DNA of 64,000 nt from contig NZ_CP134500.1 in assembly GCF_031760065.1 (NCBI RefSeq), positions 3,100,001-3,164,000 on the forward strand, given 5' to 3'. This DNA comes from Streptomyces durocortorensis (lineage in GTDB: Bacteria; Actinomycetota; Actinomycetes; Streptomycetales; Streptomycetaceae). The notes below the pieces were generated by a model, which made no database searches, was not told where the DNA came from, and was given only the letters and a program-made list of their open reading frames with translations. The translations under genes were made by a program, and so were the position numbers. Shown piece by piece: positions 26,312 to 35,134 of this stretch (position 1 is the first letter of the stretch; the number at the start of each line of letters is the position of its first letter).

Positions 26312-28525
26312 ATGAAAAGGGATATCCTCGATTTTGGTAGCGAGCTCCGCCGGAGGCGTAGCGAGAAGAAAATCACCCTGGACACACTCTCTAAACAGGT
26401 GTTCTGCAGCCAAAGCCATCTCAGCAAGGTGGAGACAGGGAAGACTAAAGCAAACCTTCGACTAGGCAGGCTTTGCGACAATGCGCTGGAAGCAAACGGT
26501 GAACTGGCAGCGCTCATTGAGGAGGATGAACCAATGGGAAAGCGCCCCGCCGACACCACCTCGATTTTCGGCCTTCCTGCTCCGCCCTCTCATTTCGTAG
26601 GGCGCCCGCAGGAGCTGAAAAGTATCGCGGATCATCTCTCTGGCGAGCTCAAAGGCAGCCTGTGCGTAATCAGCGGTATGGCCGGCGTAGGCAAGACCGC
26701 CCTGGCGCTCCAGGGGGCCTGGGCATCGTCGGAGTACTTTCCCGACGGATGCTTCTTCCTCGACTTCAGCGAAACGTCGCCCCACAGCACGCGCGAAGTG
26801 CTCAGCTCCTTGCTCCAGCTGATCGGTGTCCCTGAAGAGCGGCTTCCTTCCCGGCCCGATGCCCTGGCCAACCTCTGGCGCAGCAGGGCCCGCGACAAGC
26901 GCCTGCTGCTCGTACTCGACAACGTGCGCTGTGCGGCGGACGTCGCTCCGCTGCTCTCGTCCGATCCCGGCTGCAAAGTGATCGTCACCAGCCAGAAACG
27001 CCTCAGCGCTCTCGACGAAGCGACCCACGTGCCCGTGGGGGTACTGACCGATACGGAGGCCGGGGCGCTGTTCCGTACGGCCGGAGGGGAGCGGGCAGCA
27101 TGCGCTCCCGAAGCAGCGGGCCGCGCCGTCGTCGAGTACTGCGGCCGACTGCCACTCGCCGTCCGAATCGTCGCCGCCCGGCTCCGCAGCGGATCGATGC
27201 GGAGCGTGGCCGAGCTCGAAGTGCGGCTGTCGCACGAGGCTCACAGGCTTGAGCTGCTCGATGACGGGGACCGCAGCGTGGCCGCCGCGCTCACCGTGTC
27301 GTGCCACTGTCTGAGCGGGGAGCAGCGTCGGGTTCTCGCGCTGCTGGCATTGCATCCTGGGCCGGGCATCGATCTCCACGATGTGGCGGTCCTGGCAGAC
27401 ATGGACCCGCTTCGCGTGGCGACGCTCGTGGACAGCCTTGCGGACGCCCACCTGGTGACCCACGAGTCGTCGCGCCGTGTGAGCATGCATGGTCTTGTAC
27501 GGCAGTTCGCCCGGGTCGAACTCCTGGCTCATCTGACGGTGGAGGAGCAGCACGCTGCCCTTCGGCGTCTGCTGGAGCATGGCCTTCGTCTCGCCGTGGC
27601 CGCGGACAAGTTGCTCACTCCCCAGCGCTTCCGGCCGCCAGTCGTCCTTGATGACTTCCCCGAGGGAGCATGGGCGTTCAGCGACCGAGCGGCAGGGGTC
27701 CTCTGGCTGGAGTCGGAGTGGCGGAGTCTCGTTGCGCTGTGCGAGACAGCCGCCGAACTGGGGCTCCACTCCTTGTGCTGGCAACTGGCTTTCGCCCTGC
27801 GCGACTTCTTCTTCCTCACGAAACGGTGGGGCCCTTGGATCGAGACCCATACGAGGGCAGTCGAATCCGCCCGCACGTCGGGGGCCCGTACCTGGCTGGC
27901 CATCAGTCTGAGCAACCTCGGCGTCGCACACTCGGACCGGGGTGACCTCACCATGGCTGTCGGCTATTTCCAGCAGGCGTTGGTGCTGTATCAAGAGCTG
28001 GGCGATGACGACGGTGTGGTGAACTCCGTCTCTAACTTGGCCTGGGCCGAGCTCTATCTGGGCGAGTACGAGAATTCCATGGACGGCCTGCGTACGGCGC
28101 TGAAGTACTACCGGCGAACGGAGAACAGGCGAAATGCCGCCATTACACTCCGCGGCATCGCGCTGCTGGAGGCAGAGCTCCAGCTCTGCCCCTCCGCCGT
28201 CGAGCACGCACAGCAGGCCCGAGCGGAATTCCATGCCTTGGGGCTGGAGCTGGATGCCGTGATGTCGGTGAACTGCGCCGCATGGGCTCATTTCCAGTCG
28301 GGCGACTACCGGGCCGCCACCGCCGGCTACAAGGAGGCCCTGGCCCTGGCCGAGAGTTGTGCCAGCAGTTATGAGGGGGCCCGTGCTCTGACCGGGCTCG
28401 GCATCATCAGTTGGGCACGTGGGCGCCACGAAGCGGCCACCGAGCTGTGGAGTCGCGCCGATGCCCTGTACGGCGGGCTCGAACCGGTAATGCTCGGGGA
28501 GGCGCGTGTCCGGCTCGCGTCCTGA
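26312..28525 (+). CDS. XRE-HTH / NB-ARC / TPR STAND protein
   Basis: 737 aa. Order: an XRE-type HTH at about 7-60 (LDTLSKQVFCSQSHLSKVETG), then FVGRPQEL and the P-loop SGMAGVGKTALA (122-131), Walker B LLLVLDNV (about 210), GRLPLAVRIVAARL (GLPLA motif), a winged-helix region with MHGLVRQFAR, and TPR-like repeats from about 530 (SNLGVAHSDRGDLTMAVGYF and following). STAND ATPases of this design switch on by ligand-driven oligomerisation and act as regulators or immune sensors. It stands at the left edge of the defence island. The 5' region is AT-richer than the body. Confidence 0.88.
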   Translation: MKRDILDFGSELRRRRSEKKITLDTLSKQVFCSQSHLSKVETGKTKANLRLGRLCDNALEANGELAALIEEDEPMGKRPADTTSIFGLPAPPSHFVGRPQELKSIADHLSGELKGSLCVISGMAGVGKTALALQGAWASSEYFPDGCFFLDFSETSPHSTREVLSSLLQLIGVPEERLPSRPDALANLWRSRARDKRLLLVLDNVRCAADVAPLLSSDPGCKVIVTSQKRLSALDEATHVPVGVLTDTEAGALFRTAGGERAACAPEAAGRAVVEYCGRLPLAVRIVAARLRSGSMRSVAELEVRLSHEAHRLELLDDGDRSVAAALTVSCHCLSGEQRRVLALLALHPGPGIDLHDVAVLADMDPLRVATLVDSLADAHLVTHESSRRVSMHGLVRQFARVELLAHLTVEEQHAALRRLLEHGLRLAVAADKLLTPQRFRPPVVLDDFPEGAWAFSDRAAGVLWLESEWRSLVALCETAAELGLHSLCWQLAFALRDFFFLTKRWGPWIETHTRAVESARTSGARTWLAISLSNLGVAHSDRGDLTMAVGYFQQALVLYQELGDDDGVVNSVSNLAWAELYLGEYENSMDGLRTALKYYRRTENRRNAAITLRGIALLEAELQLCPSAVEHAQQARAEFHALGLELDAVMSVNCAAWAHFQSGDYRAATAGYKEALALAESCASSYEGARALTGLGIISWARGRHEAATELWSRADALYGGLEPVMLGEARVRLAS

Positions 28526-28940
28526 TGTGACATGGCAGCTCTCCGGTGCGGACGTGCTGGCAGGTCTGAAGGCGCTCCGCAAGGGCTTCGGCATCGAAGA
28601 TCCCGGAGCCCTGAGCCGCGCGGGCCGCGCCCTGCGCCGAGCTGCCGGTATCGCCGAAGACAAAGGGACCGCGGAGGGTCGAGACCTGCTCCGAGGCTAC
28701 TTGCGGGAGCTGATCGACACGTTGCCCCCGCATATGGCCACGCTCGGCAGAGCAGCACTGGCCCTGGACGGCCCCGACAACGAGCGCTTCGGGCAACGGC
28801 TGAGGCTGATCGCCGTGTACCTCGACCGTGACCCCCGTACCGCACGTCGGCGTGTGGACGAGGTACTCGAACGCCTGGCGGAGGCGGCCACCGTCTCACG
28901 GAGTTCACACCGGGCTGGAGGGCGCAGGGCCCTGGAGCAG
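28506..28940 (+). CDS. Hypothetical protein with C-terminal HTH-like segment; no proper stop codon
   Basis: A GTG at 28506 overlaps the NB-ARC gene end by 20 bases. The first 135 residues look coding (GADVLAGLKALRKGFGIEDP, ELIDTLPPHMATLGRAALAL, YLDRDPRTARRRVDEVLERL), the last part resembling a helix-turn-helix. The frame has no stop until 32099, running antisense through the whole caspase-helicase gene, and codon character is lost near 28930. Either a frameshift removed its stop or it ends in a long non-native tail. The end given here is where coding character fades. I do not recognise the family. Confidence 0.45.
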
Positions 28941-29054
28941 GCCGAGGACGACCGCCCGGGCCGAGCTCCCGACTCCTGTCATCCGGTCCGGGGCGCGGCG
29001 CTCGGCCGACGGGCCTGGGCTGGCCCCGCGCCTTGGGCCGGATCCCGCCCGAGG

Positions 29055-32000
29055 TCAGTCGAGCAGGGGCGAGGACAGATTCCGATAGCCGCCCTCGTCG
29101 GCATCCGCCAGCACGATCGCCGCGGCATTCCTCACCGCGCTGTGTCGCTCGGGGTCACCGCCGACACAGTCGAGAAGGATTTCGGGGTCGGCCGCGAGAA
29201 TGGCTGCGGGCGATGTCAGCCCTGCCCGCGCCAGGCTGAGGTAGACAGGTCGGCCGAGCGGGACCTCCGTGTTCCAGGCGATGGGCACCATACCTTCGAC
29301 GATGCCCAGTTCGAGCTGGGTGGGCAAGGTGTCCGGCAGGTCTCCCAGACCGACGGTCGGGTGGATGAGCAGGGCGATCTCGATGACGGTCGTGATCACA
29401 TCGGCGGCTCGTTGCGCCGCGTACTGGACCGGGCCGGGAAACTCCGGCCGCGTGAGCTTCGCCTGGTCGGCGATCGCGCGTTCGATGCCGGCGAGGCTGA
29501 TCCCCTCCGCCCACATCAGACAGGCGATAGCGCGCCGGGCGGGGCCGATGCCGCTGCCGCTCCTCGAGGGCGGACCGATGAGCCTGGAGCACACCGTCTC
29601 AGCGACCCCGCGCTTCCTCAGCCATGCGGCGAGGCGGGCGTGTTCCTTGTACGGGGAGCGAGGAAGCTGATCGAACCGGAAGTCGCGCAGTTCGGTGGTG
29701 AGCTGAGCGGCACAGATCAGTGTGGCGTGGTTGACGCTGTCCGCAGGTACGGACCTCAGCGCGTCCGCCACGGAAGACACGGAGTCGACGCCGATACCGC
29801 TTCGAACGACCAGTCCGCCCAGGTCCGTCAGCACAATCCCGCGCGGCATATCCCCGGCTCCGACCGGCGTTCCTTTGAGGAATCCGCCGGAGATGAGCTC
29901 GCCCACCATGCGCCGGACCTCCGCACTCGGGAAGGGGTCCGGCGAGCCGCTCGTCCTGGACTGGTGAGCGGCGAAGGTTGCCGCCAGGAACCGTTCGACG
30001 TCCGGCCCCGAGCGTCGACGGGCAAGGGCAGCAGGTTCTGCAAGGCTGGCGAGGAGTACACCGCGCACATCGATGGCGGGATCGAGCAGCGCCGACCGCA
30101 CCGGCTCCGGTTCTCCCCGTACGTACCGTTGCCACTTCTGTTCGCCGTCGGCGCTGCCCCGCGCCAGGATGACGGCGCGCCCCGGCCACTTCCTCTGACC
30201 GGTCCGCCCTGCCCGACCGGCCATGTTCTTGTACTCGGAGACGGAATACGGCCGACCGTCCCCGGGATGCTCCAAATCGCTGATGACCACGGCGTCCGCG
30301 GGCAGGTTGACTCCCTGGGCCAGCGTAGTCGTGGCCACGAGTACGCGCACCTCGCTCGTCCGGCTCCGGAAGGACTCCTCCAGCAGTTGTCGTTCCTCCG
30401 TTGTCAGGTCCGCGATGTGGAAGGCCACCCCGCTCTCCAGGCAGGTGCGCAAGAGGTCCGCCGTCCGTCCGCCGTCCTCACTGGACAGCCTTGCGAGCGC
30501 GGTGTGGGCAGGGGGCAGACCGAGTGTGCCCGCGAGCCGCTGCGCAATCCTGCGAGCCCCTCTACGTGTTGCCTGAAAGACGATGACCTGCTGGCCCTGC
30601 GCGACCAGTTCGGCCACCAACCGTGTCAGCTGATGGCTCTCTCCGGCGATCTCGGCCGGGCCTTCCGGCTGCAGCAACTGCTCGGCCGACTCCGTGCCTT
30701 GCCGGTCCCGATACCTGTGCAGCCCGTCCGGCCCCATCACTCCTTCGAGCAGCGGGACATCCCGGCGAGTGATCGTCACGAGGTTTGCGCGGAGCCAGCG
30801 GGCGAGCTCACGCGGTTCGCCCAGGACCGCGGACAGGCCCACGATCTGAGGCGCGCCTGTGGAGCCGCCCCTCACCCGCAGCCAGGTGAGCAGGGTCTCC
30901 AGCAGAGGGCCCCGCTCGGGCAACCCGAAGGACTGGATCTCGTCGACGACAAGGACACCCACGTTCAACAGTCCTGGGCTCCTAGGCAGCAGCCCGATGA
31001 ACTTCTCGTAGGTGAGGACGGCGAGGTCGAACTCGCCCTTGACCAGCTGCGGCATCTGGTCGCTCAGCTCGCCCGTGGCTCGGATCACTCTGAATCCGAG
31101 AGGTTCATAGCGCTGCCGAAACCCTTTGTACTGCTCACTGACCAGGGCGCGGGTGGGAACCAGGAAGACTGCTTTCCTCCCGAGGGTAACCGCTCGCATG
31201 GCGCCCAGCTCGCCCACCATGGTCTTGCCCGTCGCGGTGGGGGCGCTGACGAGGACGTTCATGCCCTCCAGCAGAGCGCCCTCGTTGATGGCATCGACCT
31301 GCAGGCGGTTGAGCTTGCCCAGGCTTCCGCCCCACGCCTCCAGGACCGGATGCGGAATCCCGTAGGGCTTGAGCGACGAGAGGTCCGCGGTGGCGGGCTG
31401 CGGCCTTGTCGCGTCAGCAGTCGACAGATAGCGCGCACCCCGCACGAAGATACGCAGAGAGAAATTCGAGGAACTGACACCCAGAACGGGATTCTGGGCG
31501 TCGTGGGACATTCTCTGGCCGTGCGAACTCACACTCTTGGAGACATAGTGAGCCAACTTGAAGATATGCACCTCGCCATCATCGATAGCATCACGATGGC
31601 CGAGCAGCCCTTGAATAAGGTAATAGCTGAGCAGCCCGTGACGAACGCCCTGCTCTTCGAAAGCTTCTTGGTCCCGGCCTGCGGCGGCGATGACAAAATA
31701 CCCGTCCTTGCGCAGCTCTTCGAGCCTTTTCGTCGCCGAGACAGCGCCATTGCGACTCGTGAAATCTTCCCGCGCGATATGGAGAACCTTGTCCGCGGCA
31801 TGGCCCGAGAAGCAGCAGTCCAGCACCAGGAGCAGCGCACGCGCCGGGATCCGACGGATCAGTTCGGCGAGGTCGTCCAGGGGCAGGGAGCCCTTGGTGG
31901 GATCGTCCGGCGAGACGTCGTACGCGGCCAGAGCGCCGCCGGGGACACCGTGCCCGGAGAAGGCGATCACGACGAAGTCCTCATCCGTGCTGACCTCGGC

Positions 32001-32186
32001 CAGACATCGCAGTTCCGCTACGAGCCTCTCCTTGGTGGCGTCACTATCGAGGAGCAGAGTCGTCCTTCCCTCGAGGTTGTCGTCGAAAAGCGCACATAGC
32101 GCGATGGCATCGCGCTTCGCGAACCGCAAGCTCTTGAAATCCGACTCGTAGTAGTCGATACCGACGAAGAGCCCGTAGAACGCCAT
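29055..32186 (-). CDS. Caspase-like peptidase fused to a Ski2-type DEAD/DEAH helicase
   Basis: 1043 aa. Residues 1-250 form a C14 caspase-like domain: FYGLFVGIDYY, the catalytic His79 in AFSGHG and Cys125 in LVLDCCFSG. A superfamily 2 helicase follows: Walker A APTATGKT (315-322), PTRALVSEQ, motif II VVDEIQSF (about 414), GLSAVLGE, and motif VI NMAGRAGRTGQ near 655, in Ski2/Hel308 style, then a helical C-terminal region. The ATG at 32186 has GAAGGAG upstream. It is divergent from the pPIWI-RE operon across 156 bp. I infer a nucleic-acid-stimulated protease or death effector. The fusion of both catalytic halves, with intact key residues, is the notable feature. Confidence 0.88.
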   Translation of the reverse strand: MAFYGLFVGIDYYESDFKSLRFAKRDAIALCALFDDNLEGRTTLLLDSDATKERLVAELRCLAEVSTDEDFVVIAFSGHGVPGGALAAYDVSPDDPTKGSLPLDDLAELIRRIPARALLLVLDCCFSGHAADKVLHIAREDFTSRNGAVSATKRLEELRKDGYFVIAAAGRDQEAFEEQGVRHGLLSYYLIQGLLGHRDAIDDGEVHIFKLAHYVSKSVSSHGQRMSHDAQNPVLGVSSSNFSLRIFVRGARYLSTADATRPQPATADLSSLKPYGIPHPVLEAWGGSLGKLNRLQVDAINEGALLEGMNVLVSAPTATGKTMVGELGAMRAVTLGRKAVFLVPTRALVSEQYKGFRQRYEPLGFRVIRATGELSDQMPQLVKGEFDLAVLTYEKFIGLLPRSPGLLNVGVLVVDEIQSFGLPERGPLLETLLTWLRVRGGSTGAPQIVGLSAVLGEPRELARWLRANLVTITRRDVPLLEGVMGPDGLHRYRDRQGTESAEQLLQPEGPAEIAGESHQLTRLVAELVAQGQQVIVFQATRRGARRIAQRLAGTLGLPPAHTALARLSSEDGGRTADLLRTCLESGVAFHIADLTTEERQLLEESFRSRTSEVRVLVATTTLAQGVNLPADAVVISDLEHPGDGRPYSVSEYKNMAGRAGRTGQRKWPGRAVILARGSADGEQKWQRYVRGEPEPVRSALLDPAIDVRGVLLASLAEPAALARRRSGPDVERFLAATFAAHQSRTSGSPDPFPSAEVRRMVGELISGGFLKGTPVGAGDMPRGIVLTDLGGLVVRSGIGVDSVSSVADALRSVPADSVNHATLICAAQLTTELRDFRFDQLPRSPYKEHARLAAWLRKRGVAETVCSRLIGPPSRSGSGIGPARRAIACLMWAEGISLAGIERAIADQAKLTRPEFPGPVQYAAQRAADVITTVIEIALLIHPTVGLGDLPDTLPTQLELGIVEGMVPIAWNTEVPLGRPVYLSLARAGLTSPAAILAADPEILLDCVGGDPERHSAVRNAAAIVLADADEGGYRNLSSPLLD

Positions 32187-32342
32187 CCCACTCCTTCGAA
32201 AAATCAGGCCCCGCTGCCGATGCATTCCCGTAGGCTCCGGGCAGGACGTCGGGAGAACCGTACGATACGGCAACCCGATCAAGGAGGACAGGGAAATTTT
32301 CGAAACCGGAAGCGCACCGGAGCACCCCGAGAGGAAAGAGCC
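32187..32342. promoter_or_regulatory. Divergent promoter region between caspase-helicase and pPIWI-RE operon
   Basis: 156 bases separate the two ATG codons. Ribosome sites are GAAGGAG (minus gene) and GAGAGGAAAGAG (plus gene). The region includes an AT-richer stretch near 32290-32305. Shared control of the two transcription units is suggested by this layout; promoter boxes are not unambiguous. Confidence 0.5.
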
Positions 32343-33983
32343 ATGATCATTTCACCTGGAATCGGGGAACCACCCGCGCGCGGCGATCTCGTTCGAATTA
32401 AACCCGCCAATGTTCGAGGCGTCGAGGGGCGATGCCCTCAACGGCTGGCGGCTCAGATACGCCCCGGCACACCCCGCCCTCGCCGCTCGACCTCGATCCG
32501 CCCCCTGGTCTCATGGACACCGGGTCCTCTGCACGACGTACTGAACCTCATCGAGTTCGAACGGCTGGCTCCGGAAGACGCCTTGGCCACCTGGCGGTCC
32601 GCGCCCGGGCGTCCCGTTCACCCCGCGCTCGTCAGGTGGACCGAGCACGCCGTCCAGGGATACCTCGCCGCAGCCGCGGCCCTGCCGGCTCCGGCCGGCT
32701 CTCCTTCTGATGCACCTCTGGACCCGGTGTCGCGCCTGTGGGCCCGACAGCGTGGGCCCCTCAAGCCCGGGGCCCCGGACATGTACGAGGAGATGGTGGA
32801 CGACCGACGCTATGCCGGGCACGGGGTCCGTGAACTGCGCATCTTGCGTACCGACTCCGTGCAGAACCTGCCTCGGGACGATGTGGAGATCGCCATGGCG
32901 GTGGGCGTCCTGGCAAGCGCGCGCCCGGTGCTGACCTCCCAGTGGGACAGGAAGCCGCTCCGGCTCGGGCCTTTCGAACCCGCTCGGCTGGTACGTCTCG
33001 TAGAGATCGGCTGCACCGACTCATCCCACCGCGTGCTTTTCGAAGGCACTCCCATGGAGGCGTACGCACGCTACGACGCGGCCGTCGAGGCACATGTCGA
33101 CCGGATCATCGCGGGTGACTCGTATCGCCCTGGCAAGGGCTGCGGCAGGTGCGACGCCGTCGCCACCTGCCCCGCGATCCCGTCCGCGCCGGGCCTCCTC
33201 GGCTTCAGCGGATCGGGGCTCCCGCGCCGCTCGTGGTCGATGGCGACAGGGCGTACCCACCGTCGCTGCCCGGCCCGCGCACACATGGAATCCCTGTTCC
33301 TGCCGAAGGACGACCTGGCAGAGGACACTGAAGCGATCGTGCGCGGCAAAGCCGTACACGCGTGGATCGAGAGCCAACACCGTCGTACACCGCAGCGGCC
33401 CTGCGAACCCGACGACGTGCCCGGCCCACCCGAGGCGTGGCAGTACGAGGGGTGGTCGTTGACCGGGCTCCAGGCCCGGCTCGGCATCCAGATGATCGGC
33501 GACCACTCCCTCGTCTGCCCCTTGCGGGATCGGCCCGAGGACGTGGAAGTCCAGCCGGAACGGACGGTCGCCGTCTACGACCCGGATGCCGACACCGTCG
33601 TCGTCGCCAAGACCGACCTGCTCTACCGCGTGGGCGAACGGTGGACCCTGCGCGAGACGAAGACCAAAAGGGTTCCCCATGAAGGAGACCTGCTGGATCA
33701 GTTCCCTCAACTCGCGCTGGCCGTCCTGCTCGCCCGGGCGGGAGCTCTGCCGGGGAAGGGGGACTGCGCAGTGGAGATGGAACGGCTGACCGCCAGCGGT
33801 CCGGTCGTGACCGAAATCGATACCGCCGCCCCGGATGTCGTCGCCCGGGCGAGAAGCGTCCTGGAACCGTACGTAACCCCGTGGCACGCCGACGCCCGGT
33901 ATCCGGCCAAGGCGGGCAAGGCCTGCGAGGACTGCCCGTTCACGCGCTGGTGCCCCGACGCGGCCGAGAGGAGGGGCACGTGA
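32343..33983 (+). CDS. RecB/Cas4-like PD-(D/E)XK nuclease with two cysteine clusters
   Basis: 546 aa. The C-terminal half has the RecB-nuclease pattern: VRGKAVHAWIESQH, the aspartate in VVAKTDLLYRV, E-x-K in LRETKTKR, QFPQLALAVLLARA and a final CEDCPFTRWCPDA, which in AddB/Cas4-type nucleases binds a 4Fe-4S cluster. A second cluster, GCGRCDAVATCP (about residues 260-275), ends the N-terminal half, which lacks clear catalytic motifs. First gene of the operon; its stop overlaps the next start (GTGA). It likely processes DNA for, or acts with, the pPIWI-RE machinery. A RecB-like gene is additional to the three-gene pPIWI-RE core known to me. Confidence 0.8.
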   Translation: MIISPGIGEPPARGDLVRIKPANVRGVEGRCPQRLAAQIRPGTPRPRRSTSIRPLVSWTPGPLHDVLNLIEFERLAPEDALATWRSAPGRPVHPALVRWTEHAVQGYLAAAAALPAPAGSPSDAPLDPVSRLWARQRGPLKPGAPDMYEEMVDDRRYAGHGVRELRILRTDSVQNLPRDDVEIAMAVGVLASARPVLTSQWDRKPLRLGPFEPARLVRLVEIGCTDSSHRVLFEGTPMEAYARYDAAVEAHVDRIIAGDSYRPGKGCGRCDAVATCPAIPSAPGLLGFSGSGLPRRSWSMATGRTHRRCPARAHMESLFLPKDDLAEDTEAIVRGKAVHAWIESQHRRTPQRPCEPDDVPGPPEAWQYEGWSLTGLQARLGIQMIGDHSLVCPLRDRPEDVEVQPERTVAVYDPDADTVVVAKTDLLYRVGERWTLRETKTKRVPHEGDLLDQFPQLALAVLLARAGALPGKGDCAVEMERLTASGPVVTEIDTAAPDVVARARSVLEPYVTPWHADARYPAKAGKACEDCPFTRWCPDAAERRGT

Positions 33984-35134
33984 CCCACTGGCTGACCGGT
34001 CCACGGGACGACTCGGCGGAGCGCGCCCACCGGGTGGTGGCCGCAGCCCTGCGAGCCGCCTACGCGTGGACGGTTCGACATCGGCAGAACGACGCCATGC
34101 GGGAGGTGGCGAGAATGACCGGCGTCGTCATGGAGGCGCATGGGCCCGGCCTCGGCCCGACGACACCGCTGGACTTCATCGACTCTCTACGACAGCGCCT
34201 TGGGCTGATGCCGGTGCTCGCCAGGAACGCGGACGAGGCGATCGCCCGGACGGTGTTGCTCGACGGCGAGGACCGGCTCACCGCGGAGGCGTACGACCTG
34301 GCATGCGAGTACGCACTGCCGGTGGGCGGGCCGTCCTCCTCGGCTTGGCTGCCCACCTGGACGAGAATGCGCTCCGACCGGATTCGTGATGAAACCTTCA
34401 AGACGCTGATCGACGGCAACGGCCAGGAGGGGTACACCGCTTCGCGCCGCTTCCTCATCGAGCACCCCGCCGGTTCCACCGCCGAACTACGGGAGCTGGT
34501 CAGCGAGACCGGGGTGAAGCTCCCCCCACGGGGATACACCGACATCCCGGCCGATCACCGCCATCGCTCGGCCGACGGCGGGACATGGTGGTGGCCGTGC
34601 CCCGTGTGCCACTGGCCGATGGCGGTGACCGGTACGACCGTACGCTGCCGGTACGTCCCCCATGCCAACGTCTACCGGCTGGCCGAGGCCACGACGCCCC
34701 GGTCCCGTCCGGCTCTGAGGAGAGTCGACGAAGGACGACCGCGATCAGCCACGCCCGGCGCCCGGCCGGGCGCCGGTTCCCGGTGTGTGGAGTACGGCGT
34801 CTGGCGATTCGTCGTCGTCCCCGGGGCGAGCGAACTCCGCATCAAGCAGCGCCTGGAGAAGCTCGGAGCAACCGTCGAGCTCTGGCCCAAGCGCGACCGG
34901 TACGACCTGCACGTCAGGGCAGGCGGCACAGAATTCAAGATCGACATCAAGGAGTATCGCTCACCCCACCGGCTGATCGACGACCTCCGGGCAAAGGCCC
35001 CCAGCGCCCGGGTCCTCCTGCCGCAGACGCACGAGTACCAGTGGGAAACCCTGAGGGTCTCCCTGCCGTCCCTGCAGATCACCACCGAGACGAAGTTCCA
35101 CGCCGAAGTACGACGAGCGCTGAGGACATCATGA
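33980..35134 (+). CDS. pPIWI-RE island restriction-endonuclease-like protein
   Basis: 384 aa. A helical N-terminus is followed by a probable zinc-binding site (WPCPVCHWPM at 206-213 and C223) and a C-terminal restriction-endonuclease-like fold, WRFVVVPGASELRIKQRLEK, RDRYDLHV, TEFKIDIKEYRSP, where D309 and D322-x-K324 fit a PD-(D/E)XK active site. This architecture is the REase-related member of the pPIWI-RE three-gene island. It overlaps both neighbours by 4 bases, which implies co-translation with them. It probably cleaves DNA once the complex is engaged. Confidence 0.8.
   Translation: MTHWLTGPRDDSAERAHRVVAAALRAAYAWTVRHRQNDAMREVARMTGVVMEAHGPGLGPTTPLDFIDSLRQRLGLMPVLARNADEAIARTVLLDGEDRLTAEAYDLACEYALPVGGPSSSAWLPTWTRMRSDRIRDETFKTLIDGNGQEGYTASRRFLIEHPAGSTAELRELVSETGVKLPPRGYTDIPADHRHRSADGGTWWWPCPVCHWPMAVTGTTVRCRYVPHANVYRLAEATTPRSRPALRRVDEGRPRSATPGARPGAGSRCVEYGVWRFVVVPGASELRIKQRLEKLGATVELWPKRDRYDLHVRAGGTEFKIDIKEYRSPHRLIDDLRAKAPSARVLLPQTHEYQWETLRVSLPSLQITTETKFHAEVRRALRTS

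Noticed and set aside
26462..28663. 733-codon minus-strand frame
   Set aside because: It is the antisense of the NB-ARC/TPR gene, whose motifs are unambiguous on the plus strand.
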